Below, one piece after another: positions 37,195-48,300 of a stretch of DNA of 64,000 bases. Positions within the stretch are counted from its first letter, which is position 1. Every line of letters begins with the position of its first letter. Location of the stretch: positions 150,288,001 to 150,352,000 of the forward strand of contig JBITNC010000001.1 of NCBI GenBank assembly GCA_050084985.1, read 5' to 3'. Made by a program: the position numbers and the translations under genes. Under the pieces are notes generated by a model that saw only the letters and a program-made list of their open reading frames with translations, was not told where the DNA came from and did not search any database. The DNA comes from Nageia nagi. Taxonomy: Eukaryota > Pinophyta.

Positions 37195-37206
37195 TGGTAT
37201 CAAAGC
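37195..37206 (+). other. Primer-binding site of the gypsy
   Basis: TGGTATCAAAGC follows the 5' LTR by one base. It is one substitution from the initiator-Met tRNA complement TGGTATCAGAGC. Confidence 0.8.
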
Positions 37207-37689
37207 ATCAAGTTCAAAATCTTGAGCCTATGGTCTATGATTCTTTTATTGTAAGAGTTTAGTAAGTTAAGATGAGTATGCTTAATCCTAATAACAATAC
37301 CATTTAATGGACTCATATTATGGCAATTCCAAGATTTGTAACAAGAGCTTCAAGCAACTAGTGATAAGGTGCCAGAAATGACCTTCTCATGAATAATAAT
37401 GCCTAGGAAAACCAAAAAAGTGTTAGGGGCATAAATGTAAATTTTAGGAGCCAAAATGCCAAAAATAGAATAATGAGGAATGACAATAGAAGGGTTCCTA
37501 GTAATGAGAATTAGAATTCTTCAAGTTGTTCCATCCAAAAAAATGGAGGAGAAGAAGTCATCACTTGATTACAAGAGCAAGTGGTTGAGTAGCAAGAAAT
37601 AATAAATAATCTCTTGAATCCAAGGGATGAATCTCCAAGAGAAGAACTCATTCTAGAAAAACAAATACTTGAAGGGATGGATGCTTAGA

Positions 37690-38640
37690 TCTAGAAAAGA
37701 ATTGAATAAGAACTTATAACAGATCTGAAGAAATCTTAGCTTCCAAAATTTAATGGTAAACAAGAAGGCTAACAAGCATAAGTATGGATAGAAGAAGCAA
37801 AAACCTACTTCTCAATGAAAAACTTATCATCAAATACCAAAATGGTATGAGCTACCTACTATTTTTAGGTTGTTGCTCTAGAATGGTGGAATGCATACAA
37901 GATTGAGCACGAGATCTAGTACCTGAAGTGGTCAGAATTTATTATAGCATTCCATAAGAGATTCATTTCTTATGTGTATTATTATAGAAAGTATGAAGAA
38001 TACTATACTTTTCAACAAGGATCCATGAGTGTTCAGAGTTATCATAAGAGATTTGTCAAACTTCTTAATTACATCCCAAAAAATTAGAATCATATGAAGG
38101 TGCATAGATTCCTTGTGGGGTTACAACCCAAGATCAAAACTATGGTAAATATATTGAATCCTAAAATGCTCAAAGAGGAATATGAGCTTGCAAAAAAGGA
38201 AGAAAGTAACTTGGGAATCAAGAATACCTTTGTAAAATAAGCTTTCAAATGAAAAAGATAAGAAAATCCACTAGAATAATCACAGTCCAAAGCATCAAGC
38301 ACAGCAGACAAGCAACAAGAAGGTCAAAGAATATAATCATGGTTACAAGGATGGTAATCATTCCATATTTGAGAAGAGACCATTTAGGAATAAAGGCTTT
38401 AAGAAAAATAATTTCTAGAGGAAGAATCAATAATTTCATAAGCAACATTAGAATCTTAGAAATAGAAACCAAGGTTTTAGAAACCATGGTCAAGGGGTTC
38501 TAGAGCAAAGAGGTAATTAGAATAGATTGAGAGATAAGTTTCCTAGAAAAATGAAAGCTCCTTGAGATGGATGTTGGAACTTTCATGGAACTTATTATGC
38601 TAATCAGTATCCCTTGAAGATAAATCCATCCAAAGAGCAT
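37690..38640 (+). pseudogene. Gypsy gag relic
   Basis: The frames read LPKFNGKQEG, VALEWWNAYKIEHEI, FIIAFHKRFIS, TFQQGSMSVQSYHKRFVKLL and HRFLVGLQPKIKTMV. This is the Retrotrans_gag pattern (W at the centre, then 'F...F', 'QG..SV..Y...F..L', 'F..GL'). A knuckle-like GCWNFHGTYYANQYP near 38,570-38,615 corresponds to CWxCGGxHxxxxCP with the second and third ligand positions lost. Several stops are present. Confidence 0.85.
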
Positions 38641-38699
38641 TGAATTTTCGTAACTACTAGATTAGGATAGACCAGAGGACAAACCACACCTCTCCAAAT

Positions 38700-39060
38700 C
38701 CTTGGTACATTTTCTAATAAATATTTAAAGATTTTGATAGAGTGTGGTGCTATAGTTAGTTTTATTTTAAATTCCTTAGTTAAGTATGTGTCAAAGGCAC
38801 CAAAATTTTTGGCAAATGGGTGGCAAGTGGAGTCTAGATTGAGTCAAAAATACCCTATTATACAATGCTTTAGGGATGTTGAACTAGAATTACCCAAAGG
38901 GTCTATCATGTGGGATTTGTATATGGTTACCCTAGCCTCTTATGATGAGGAACATAATTATCATCTAAGGTTAGCTCTAGAGGTGTTGATAAAAAATCAA
39001 TTATACAAAAAATCATCAAAGTGTAAATTTTATGTTTCCCAAATTTAGTATCTAGGTTAC
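38700..39060 (+). pseudogene. Gypsy protease fused to RT remnant (internal deletion)
   Basis: The open frame at 38,734-39,048 begins in the protease (LIECGAIVSFI, where the family has LIDSGATHSFI or similar) and passes through VELELPKGSIM. It then enters the far end of RT at ASYDEEHNYHLRLALEVLIK and SSKCKFYVSQI. The segment between, which would contain the fingers and palm with the catalytic YxDD, is missing. The junction is near 38,910-38,940 and the frame stays open across it. This looks like a clean deletion of several hundred codons before later decay. Confidence 0.75.
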
Positions 39061-39720
39061 ATTATCTCTTCAAAAGCAATTTCAATTGATACCAAGAAAG
39101 TGGAAGCAATAATGAGTTGGCTTGTGCCAATAAATGTGACTAAAGTAAGGATTTTTATGGGATTAACTAGGTACTATCAAAGGTTTGTCAAATATTTTTC
39201 AAATATAGCCAATCCCACCACTAGCATTCAAAAGAAAAATAAGGTATACAAATGGATAAAAAAGTATGAAAAAGCTTTCACAAATTTGAAAGAAAGGCTT
39301 ACCACATCACCAATTCTCACTATCCCTAATCCACATGATGATTTTCTAGTATGCACGAATGCTTCACTAGAAGGTTTGGGTGGTGTGTTATCTAAAAATG
39401 GAAATCTAGTAGCATATGGATCTAGAAAATTGAAAACACACAAGTTGAATTATGCAAATCATGATCTTGAGTTAGCAATAGTAGTCCATGCACTCAGAAT
39501 GTGGAGACACTATCTTTTAAGATAACCTTTCAAACTTGAAACAGATCACCAAAGTTTGAATTACCTTTTTACTCAATCGAATTTAAATGCTAAGCAAAGG
39601 AGATGGATGGAATTCCTAATTAATATGATTTTGGCATTGAATACATCAAAGGAAAGAAAAATAAAGTGGTAGATGCTTTGAGTCATAGACAACATGTCAA
39701 TGCCATGACAGGAAGTCAAT
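39061..39720 (+). pseudogene. Gypsy RNase H relic
   Basis: From 39,100 the frame reads VRIFMGLTRYYQRFVKYFS, AFTNLKERLTTSPILTIPN, FLVCTNASLEGLGGVLSKNG (family DAS, with Asp to Asn), VAYGSRKLKTHKLNYANHDL and LELAIVVHALRMWRHYL. This is the connection domain and RNase H of Ty3/gypsy pol, uninterrupted for 141 codons. It then continues in a shifted frame with KGKKNKVVDALSHR (39,650). Confidence 0.9.
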
Positions 39721-39759
39721 TTGACTTTCTTAATCAAGTGAAAGTTTTGTAGCAAGAAG

Positions 39760-40660
39760 ATTATATTGTAAATCCATCCAAGAATTGACTAGGAAAGGTA
39801 CACCATCATCTCAAGATTTTCCTAAAAAAGATGGAATTTTGTATTTTAAGGATAGATTAGTCATCGTGGAGAAGAGAAATATGAGAAATTTAATTATGCA
39901 AGAATCTCATCATCCCCCATATGCAGCACAACTGAGAGGTATGAATATGAAAGAATTCTTGAAATAGATATTTTATTGTGATGGAATGAAAAAGGACATA
40001 GATAAATTTATGGAAATATGCCTTGAATGTCAAAAACTAAAGGCAAAACATCAACATCCAAGTGGATATCTGTATCCACATGATTACCCTACATTAAAAT
40101 GGTAAGTGATTTTGATGTATTTTATTTTTGGTTTGCTAAAAACCAAATTTCATCATGACTCAATTCTAGCAGTGGTTGATAGATTGACCAAGGTGGCACA
40201 TTTTATACCTAGTAACAACATTGATGATGCCCCTATAGTGCCAAATAATTTTTCCTATAAAATCTTTAGATTGCATGGATTTCTTGAGGTGATCATCTCA
40301 GATAGAGATTCTAAGTTCACCTCTGTATTTTGGAAATCATTGCATAAGGCATTGAGAACAAAATTGAGTATGAGTTCAGCATATCATCTTAAGATAAATG
40401 GGTAGACTAAATGAGAAAATATATTCCTTGAGGACATGCTCAAAATGTATTGTATGAAGCAAAAGACTAAATGGAAGGATTACCTCTACTTAGTTGAATT
40501 TGCTTATAATAATGGATATCATTCATATTTGGGAATGGCTCCTTTTGAGGCTCTCTATGGAAGGAGATGCAGGACTCCTTTATATTGGAAAAATCAAGAG
40601 GATTGGGTGATTATCCAACCTAAAATGTTAAAGTAAATGGAGGAATAGTTGAAGTCCATT
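39760..40660 (+). pseudogene. Gypsy integrase relic
   Basis: The zinc-binding region shows ESHHPPYAAQL and CLECQKLKAKHQ (40,020). The core shows ILAVVDRLTKVAHFIPS and VIISDRDSKFTSVFWKSL, with both catalytic Asp residues. The third catalytic region NGQTERxN is broken to NG-stop. Downstream are LVEFAYNNGYHSYLGMAP, FEALYGRRCRTPLYW. Three open segments (39,785-39,967; 40,106-40,405; 40,436-40,636) are split by stops and shifts. Confidence 0.9.
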
Positions 40661-40699
40661 CAATGAAAGCTAAAGGAAGTTGTCAATCAATAAAATAGT

Positions 40700-41130
40700 T
40701 ATACCGATCTTAAGAGAACTCCTCAAGAATTCACTGTGGGTGATAAAGTATTATTACGAGTTAAACCCATAAAAAGTACCATAAAATTAACTAAATTGGG
40801 TCCATGATTTGTTATCCCTTTTGAAATTATTGAAAGGAAGAGTTGAGTTGCCTACAAACTTACTTTGCCACCAAGTTTGTCAAAAATGCATGATGTCTTT
40901 CATGTCTCTTTGCTAAGAAAGTATGTTGTTGATACCTCTCATGTGTTGGATTTTTCTAATTTATATATGTAATACCTTTAGGATATTTATGTTCTCTCTA
41001 TTATAATTATAGCTTTTAGAACTAATAAACTAAGAAATCAAGAGATTAATGAGCATCTAGTACAATGGGTAAAGTATTTTGAATCATCTTCCACCTGAGA
41101 AACTGAATCCACCATGAGAAGATAATTTCC
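40700..41130 (+). pseudogene. Gypsy integrase C-terminal region and chromodomain relic
   Basis: KVLLRVKPIKSTIKLTKLG and KLTLPPSLSKMHDVFHVSLL give the GPY/F-type tail of chromovirus integrases. RTNKLRNQEINEHLVQWVKY, then a decayed ETESTMRR and FPYLF (near 41,010-41,140), match the chromodomain pattern 'LRnr.i..vkVqW......eaTWE.e..mr..yP.LF'. Such chromodomains direct insertion into heterochromatin. Confidence 0.75.
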
Positions 41131-41211
41131 CTATTTGTTTGCTTGATCATATGAAATATTTAAAAAAAAATTATGATTATATTTAAGAACACAATGGATT
41201 GTGTTCCTTTT

Positions 41212-41224
41212 AAGGGGGGTAGTA
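41212..41224 (+). other. Polypurine tract of the gypsy
   Basis: AAGGGGGGTAGTA abuts the 3' LTR start TGTAATGA, as expected for plus-strand priming. Confidence 0.8.
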
Positions 41225-44137
41225 TGTAATGATCCACCCATTTGAATTTTTAAGACTCGAGTACCTTTGAGGTCTTAATGAGATTCAATTTGAATTAGGC
41301 TATGCAATGATAAATTTTGAATAAAAATATGCTTTATTATGTTGATTTGATGTTGTATTTGAGATGTTTTATCATAGGTCATGAGTTAAATCAAGATGGA
41401 AAGTGCAAGAAAAGACCCAAGGAACCAAGGGTGAATTGGTGATAGGAAAGGAAGGGTAAGAGTGAGTAAATGATCCACATTGGCTCACTGATAAACCCTA
41501 ATGACAATTTTAAATCATGTAGTTGCATGGTATAATAATTAGTCATCAATGTCAATTTTTTTCATGAATGTGTGTTTGTGGATATGTTTGGATTAACAAT
41601 TTATCTTGCTAAAAGAGTTGACCATCGCAGGTAAGATGTGTGATTAACTTCCTTCTTTGACTTTTTGTAATTTAAATTCAAAAAGGGAGGGCAAAGAATA
41701 TTCCCTTCTTTTCAATTCGAATTTTTACTTACAATTGTTAGTAAATTAAAGTGAAAATTAAAATAATAATAGTTAGAAAGGACTAAGGTCACTTTGTGAT
41801 GTTACAAGATATTTAATGGTTTATGAAAATAATTGAGTTATGACCCTACTTATTTTGTTTCCTTGAGTTAGATATGGCAATAATTGGCACTAATTTATCA
41901 GTTAATAAAAAAGGTTCCAAGGTATTAAAGGCCACTACAATCATCAACAACTTTAATAAAACCTACCACAAACATTATTAATGGGATGAGTAGATGTTTA
42001 TTTGGAAATACTTGAACCTTCTTAGCTATAAATAGGAGGGATGGAATATTACAAAAAATACATATCTACTATCATTTCATTCTTGTTATTCTCAAGCTTT
42101 GGGTGTAGAGTTATGTGAAGAAGAGAAACCTTTCTCTCTCTCTAATCCTTGGTGGATTCTTTTGCATTTTAAACAATAAAATTTAGTTAAAATAGTCCTA
42201 TTTTGATGTTATTTAATAAGTTGTATGAAAGGATTGTTTGATAAAAGTTCATGAAATTAATTGTTGATAGAGTTTTTATACTATTTGAAGGTACATATTG
42301 ATTGTTTTGTTTGGCATAATGCATTTGAAGGTTGGTACCTTATCTTTTCTTTAATAAGTAAAGGAGTGGAATTTTATTAGTGGTGGGAAGTCCCAAGTAC
42401 AAATGTATTATGGACTAGTGGCGAGACTAATAAATTAATTATGTTGGGAGCTCACACCTTGGAAAAGATCCTAATCTTACCTTGCCTTACTCGCATTTAC
42501 TCCCTATTGTGTTTTTTCATGGATATGACTACAATATTTGATTTAAAACCATTTTAACTACTCTTTGGCAGATTTCCAAACCTTCCCCAAAAACTCCCAT
42601 GAAGGCATATATTGGAAAATTATTGGTAAAGGTTTTAGAGTTTGGATTTAATCTTGAGTGCAGTGCACTTTTTACAATGACCCATTATGTGTGTACCCTA
42701 CCATCATTATAGTCATTTTCAAACTTGTTGTAAAATAATTCCCAAAATTTGTGTATTTCCTTCATGTCAACCTCCCATAACCATAATATGCAATGAGAAA
42801 TAATTTCAACTACTCTTTGATGTATCTCTATACCTCCTTCCTAAGTTCTCATGGTGATGCGCATTGAGACTTGCTATCAAAAGCATGTAAAACCATTTTC
42901 AACTACTCTTTGATGGATCTCCATACCACCTTCTCAAGCTTATGTAGTGATTCATGATCAAAGAATGCTGATAAAGTTTGTAGAGTTTGACTTCATGCTT
43001 GACCATTTTGCATACAATTCCCTCTCCTATTTTCTCTCTATGTTTCTCCATGTTCATTTGAAAAGAATTTCACAGGCATTTCTTATAATTATTTAATAAA
43101 ATTTTATACTCTATGGAAAATCCTTAAGATTCCCTACATTATCGCATCTCGAACAAACTTGTAAGAAGTGGGATGAGAATTTTGTTATCTTCCATATCCT
43201 GTCTAGTCTTATAGATTTGAATCAAATGGATCTATGGAGTATTGATTAGCAAATAGTATTGAATATCCCTTCAAATTATTGAATACTACTCCCAATGATA
43301 CTTCCCTTCAATATGAATAGGAAAATATTATTAGATATATGGCGAATGCTAGCAAGTATGTTTGTCATGTATTCTTCCTCTTCTCATTAAAGGAAAGTCT
43401 TATGAATTATGGATACCCTCTCTGAATCCCTTTTAAATTGATAAGTCTCACGTTCTACTCAACACTTACGAATTATTTGATTAATAATAATATGTGGCAG
43501 CCAAATTATAGATTGATTAATATATTACATTAATAAGGAGGTATGAGGTGAAGTAAGAAATGTCTTAAAGTAAAAACAATTACTATATACAATACCTTGG
43601 TAAAAGTTACTTTGATAATAATATAATTGTTATGATTAGTTACAAGAAAGCTTTAAAGGTTAAAAATGATTTATGTTACTTATTCAAATAGATAGTATGT
43701 TTTACATTCTTAAATGAATAAAGACTAATCTCTTGAGAAATTATAAAATGATCTTTGAAGCATGATGTAATTATGATTTTTATTTTTAGTAAAAGTACCA
43801 ATAAAAGGTTTACTTACTACTGAGGAAGGGAGGGCCCAAATCTTCCTGAGTTCCATAAGAATACTTTTGAATGGTATTCATTTGCATCATGGTCAAGAAT
43901 TCATAATGGGTTGTCCCAATCGTCAAACTCTTCACTTCCTTAGTACTTAACCTTATCTCCTTGATCTTTGGGAAAATTTCAAAGACAAAGATGAGAAAAG
44001 CAACACCAAAGAATGAAATTGTATTAAAAATCAAGTTTGAATCCATTCCTAGATCATTAAAATGTTTAAAACTAATAAAAAATATTAGGTTTAAATTTTT
44101 AAGGTTTTGAATGTATAGAATAAGAGGATGTGTTACA
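41225..44137 (+). repeat. 3' LTR of the gypsy
   Basis: This 2,913 bp unit is uninterrupted and serves as the reference for the empty site of the solo LTR in the 5' copy. TATA box at 42,027-42,034. Confidence 0.93.
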
Positions 44138-44245
44138 CTAAAACCCTGAACCCCAAAACCTAAACCCTTAAAATCAAAAATCCTAAAACCATAAACCCTA
44201 GACCCCTAAAATATTAAACTCTAAACCCCTAAATAAATATATTAG
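44138..44245. repeat. Degenerate CCCTAAA (telomere-like) array, right part
   Basis: CTAAAACCCTGAACCCC, CATAAACCCTAGACC and similar words continue the array interrupted at 31,839. The original array was about 375 bp. Confidence 0.8.
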
Positions 44246-44974
44246 TAATTTATTGTTAACTTTACCTTTTCTCCTCTCAATGTTATTTGATGTGATTTAT
44301 GTGTTATGTGACTTCTCGCATTGATCCATAGATTGTATTTTTTAAATTATATATCATTAATAAAAATCTAATTTAATAATAATTTCTAACTTTCCTTTGT
44401 GATACCTGATGTAAATCATTAGTCCTATAATATCTCTCCTTGAAAACCAAAGAAAATATTGAAAAAAATAAAAAATTTATATGAAAATTAATCAGCATCC
44501 ACCTAGTACAATTACTTCATTAGTTATTACATTGTGAGATTGATTAGCATTTCCTTATCATCTTCAATAGAAAAAAAAAAAAAGATGAACTTGTAATAAA
44601 AGCAATTACACCACTATTTTGGGTAGAGCATGCTTTGCCAAATTTGGGGTACAATATGTTTCCCCATGCCATAATCTAGTTGTCTAGGAGAATGCCCCCA
44701 AGGACACAACACTATATTTTCTCTCTAGGAGAATTCTAACAATGCTAACATTTCCTTTTATGATCAATCCATAATTCATGCATTGATCCTCTTCCTTTTT
44801 ATTAAAATAAAGATGTGATAGCAAAACATGCACCTAAAGAAATTCCCAGTGATGATATAAATAATAATTAATATGGAAAGGCCCCATGGAAGTGACACCA
44901 ATTGGTTTCAATACATCAAGGTGTTCGGTCATGAATTTATATTTTTTTTATGAATTAGAGTAGCACCAGAATAA
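44246..44974. other. Non-coding stretch right of the telomere-like array
   Basis: AT-rich. I recognise no domain or repeat. Confidence 0.4.
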
Positions 44975-45163
44975 AGGTGGTTACTCGAATGTGTTGAAGC
45001 ATATGGTTTTATGTTTAGTTGTTGTGTAATGGGGAATGAGAGGTTTAATAGAGCTTTGAGATATATGGAGATAATTGGATTGACCACAAATGTAGTGAGC
45101 CCTATGCTTAAATACCTTCTCAAGGTATTCCAAGTGTTGGGTTTTAAGTTCTTATTTTTTTAG
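44975..45163 (+). pseudogene. WIYLD-domain-like gene fragment (SUVR-type)
   Basis: A 62-codon frame between stops includes ERFNRALRYMEIIGLTTNVV and SPMLKYLLKVF (45,038-45,130). The family pattern of the plant WIYLD domain is 'A...M...Gi...vvkPvLKnLLk.y', found at the N-terminus of SUVR1/2/4 histone methyltransferases and related proteins. The match covers the first half of the domain. The part with N-W-x-x-I-E-x-x-N-Y-x-x-L is not seen; instead CTCAAG|GTATTC, a good splice-donor form, follows LLK. This could be one captured exon. It sits between a CACTA transposase relic and CACTA-like ends. The call rests on a short match. Confidence 0.4.
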
Positions 45164-45173
45164 TTGTTATATG

Positions 45174-45619
45174 CACTACAACCCCTAAATTACCCTAAAC
45201 CCCTATAATCCTAAAACCCTAAACCTTAAACTATTCTAATTTTTTAAAAACACCCATAAATTTTACATTAGCATCAAAATAAATCATACTAGTTTAATGG
45301 TGGGAGCTAGCATCATAAGTGGCATTAAGTTGCATCACCTTTGGCATCATATGGACGTATTTTTAACATCACATTCTAATCAAACTACATCAATCATGAC
45401 ATCAAATTTGACGTCAAATGTATCATCAAACTCAACATTATTTTTAACATCATGCGATGTCAAATTTAATATTGATATGCATGAAAAAATTCATCAAATA
45501 TGATGTCAAACATATCATCAAATATCGATGATGTATAAATGATGTTTTCTAATGCTATTTAACTCAAGAATGTTTCCTAAATGCATTCCCTAATGCTATA
45601 CAAATTTTATATTGTAGTG
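45174..45619. mobile_element. Small CACTACAA-bounded element (CACTA MITE-like)
   Basis: The segment begins CACTACAA and ends TTGTAGTG, a perfect 8 bp inverted repeat equal to the common plant CACTA terminus. The first 70 bp are CCCTAAA-like words. The remainder (45,260-45,545) is crowded with direct and inverted copies of TGATGTCAAA, CATCAAA and ATGATG, like subterminal transposase-binding arrays. The 3 bp flanks (ATG, AGT) do not match, so the target duplication is lost or the two ends are not one insertion. It might also be the right end of CACTA relic 1. Confidence 0.45.
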
Positions 45620-46200
45620 AGTCCAATGTACAAGAGAAGCCTTAGTGTATGACAAAAATCCATAAGCATGAGGAGTGCACCTAGTTCCAACCATAAAACC
45701 ATGAAATTCATTGCAAAAAAAAAGCTAGAGCCTAAAGCTTCAAAAAACTTCATCAAAATGCACCCAATATAAGATGATTTAATCTTTGAAAATTTTGGAG
45801 AAATATTTGATTAAAAATATGTATACCCCATCCAATAATCCAAAATAAATAAATTCAATTTGTGAAGAAGCAAAGTATTTTTGACAAGTTAAAATATAAA
45901 TACTTTATTTGAGGATTTTTTGTTATAACATAAAGGAGTTTGGCAAAACATAATACAAATAATATTACATGTTCAAAGATTTTCGAGGAAGGATTTTTTT
46001 GCAAAGGCTTAATTCAAATAATAATTAATATTATATTTCTCAAATATTTTTATTAAAAGCAAATAGTAGTAAGACTTTGAAGTGGTGATAATTAACAACT
46101 TTTGATTAGACTTGTATTAAAAATAAGTTAATCTTAAAAGTATAGACTATTGTGAAAACTAAAGAAGAATATTATTTTTTTGAAAAGGAGGTGGAAGTTT
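45620..46200. other. Unrecognised stretch before the old copia gag
   Basis: AT-rich. Probably part of the old copia leader or the right flank of the inserted block. No feature visible. Confidence 0.35.
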
Positions 46201-46249
46201 TTACACACACTCTATGAAGGTAAATATTTTTATGACTTATTCAAACTTG

Positions 46250-47060
46250 CAAAGATAAAAGTGTCTCTTCTCGCTTCTAAGATTTTACTTCTAAACTTCC
46301 AACTTTTAAAAGGAGTAAATTATGTTATTTGTAACATAAAGATTTAGGGAATATTAAAGTCTATAGATTTATGGGAAATTGTTATAGCATAAAATAACAT
46401 TTACAAATTGTTGGTGAAGACCAAATAAAATTTGATCAATGCAATAAAAAGGCACATATGATTATTTTAATTTCTTGATATCTCAAAAGATATTCAACCT
46501 CATCTATATGATTTTAAATATATTATTGATGCTTTAAAACAATAACAAGTATTTGCATTTAAAATTAAAATAAGATTGTACATCTTCAAGGATAATTGTA
46601 CAACATGAAGTTAAAAGATGGAGAGAAGTTGAAATTCTTTCTTCATTATGTTGCAAAACTTTGAACCTCCCTAAAACCTTTAAGAGAGACTATGGAAGTT
46701 AAGCTCCTTGTACACATAGTCTTAAGAGAATTCATAGAGACATACCATACCTTTTTAACATTCTTGAGCATTTTGAAAGATAGATGCCAAATTTTGAAGA
46801 GTTTTTAAATATGTTGCAACAATAAGAAGCCTTACATGATGATTCAAATGAAGAGGAGCATGCCATGATGTCTAATTAAAGAGGCAAGAAGCTTTCCCAA
46901 CAAAATGTAAAAGGTAATAATTTCTCACAACCCAATAATAATGAAAAGAAGCATTTTTTGATTTATGAAAAGAAAGGGCATGAATTAAATTTTTTTTGGT
47001 AATGAATACCTCGTAAGAACCAAGGGGGGTGAAAAAATATAAGACCATATAAATGAGCCA
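46250..47060 (+). pseudogene. Old copia gag relic
   Basis: Frames show NFQLLKGVNYVI and SIDLWEIV (copia gag N-terminal pattern 'L.G.NY..W...m...L....LWe.V'), then LKDGEKLKFFLHYVAKL and a later knuckle remnant (KKHFLIYEKKGHELNF) with the Cys ligands gone. Every 20-40 codons a stop or shift appears. The 5' LTR expected just upstream is instead at 25.9 kb. Confidence 0.65.
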
Positions 47061-47129
47061 ATGATACTAAAGAAGAGAAGGACCTTAAACATTTTGCTAT
47101 TACTCATCAAGAGAAATCATCCATAACCA

Positions 47130-48300
47130 CCACTAGGTATGTGGATTCTGGTGCTACCAAACATATGATTTGTTGGAAGGATTAGTTTATTTCCTTGGAA
47201 GAAAAATCATATTATAATAATGCACATTATGGCCATGATACACCCTATGCCATTGAGGGAATGGAAAATGCGCAATTCCATCCTAGGAAGCATAACTATC
47301 ATATAAAGGAGGTATTGCATGTGTTAGATCTCACAAACAATCTCTTGTCTATAAATTAGATGTTAGATAACAACATGAAGGTGGAGTTTGATAATATGAA
47401 TGGGAACAAACATTATTTCATTAAAGATAAATCCACATTTATTGCATTATGGAAAAAGCATCAAGAGTTGGAAAGATGTTCTTGCTTAATGTTATAGCTT
47501 CAAATAATTGAGTACTCACTATTCATGTTGTAGATGTCACCACTTTTTAGAATCAATTATATGGACATATGAATCCCAATTATTTAGTCACTTTACAAAA
47601 GAAGAATATAATATGTGTTCTTCCATCTCTTTCTTCTCCTACTAACATTTATACTACTTACATAATAGGGAAACATCATAGAATTCCTTTTGAGGCTAGT
47701 GCACATTATATTATGGGATAAAGGTTAGCCACATTGGAATTAGATAGTTTATATTATTTATTGATGATTATTTCAAAAATATGTGGGTGTATTTATTGAG
47801 AAAAAAAGGATGGACCTTTTAGTATTTCAAGGAATTTAAGGCTTATGTAGAGAATGTTATTAGTTATCATATCCATGTCCACTTAGAGTGAAGGAGAGAA
47901 TACATATTAAATAAGTGTTTTGTATTCCTAAAATAGAATGGAATTTATCGATAATTGACCAAACCATAACAAAATAGAGTGGATGAAATACATACTAAAA
48001 CCATTGTAGAGATGGTGAGAAGTATGTTAACAGATGCAAAGTTGAATGGAGCATTTTGGGACAAAGGAATAAGGATTACAATATATTTGCTAAATATAAT
48101 ATCTATAAAATCTCTTTAGAGTATGAATCTTGAAAAATCATGGTCAAGAGTGAAACCATTTATCTCTCATCTTCAACTATTTGGTTTCATTACCTACATG
48201 CACATTCCCAAATAGCAACAAAAAAATTTAGAAGGTAAATCCTTGAGGTGCATTCTTCTTACATATAATAGTGAATCCAATGGCTACAAACTTAAGGATC
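47130..48300 (+). pseudogene. Old copia protease and integrase relic
   Basis: TTRYVDSGATKHMICW (47,124-47,170) keeps the catalytic DSGA of the copia protease. EGMENAQFHP and YHIKEVLHVLDLTNNLLSIN follow. The pre-integrase block is visible as YGHMNPNYLVTLQKKNIV near 47,555-47,610 ('LWH.RLGH'). The integrase core is badly broken. The copia integrase tail gives GYKL(K)DP and KIYVSRYVIFDET at 48,280-48,345. Confidence 0.75.

Larger units (their letters stand above)
31840..44137 (+). mobile_element. Full-length Ty3/gypsy chromovirus-type element (Tekay/Del-like)
   Basis: Long LTRs start TGTAATGA and end in TTACA. They are flanked by a perfect 5 bp duplication CTAAA (31,835-31,839 and 44,138-44,142). 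The primer site TGGTATCAAAGC (37,195-37,206) and the purine tract AAGGGGGGTAGTA (41,212-41,224) sit at the expected places. The internal 4.0 kb carries gag, protease, a truncated RT, RNase H, integrase and a C-terminal chromodomain relic, in gypsy order. LTRs of about 2.9 kb plus a chromodomain fit the Tekay/Del lineage of chromoviruses (inference). The 5' LTR is expanded by an inserted solo LTR. Stops throughout make it inactive. Confidence 0.93.

Noticed and set aside
38249-38503. Overlapping plus and minus ORFs of 82-84 codons
   Set aside because: Both lie off the gag frame in a decayed stretch between capsid and knuckle. No domain fits either one.
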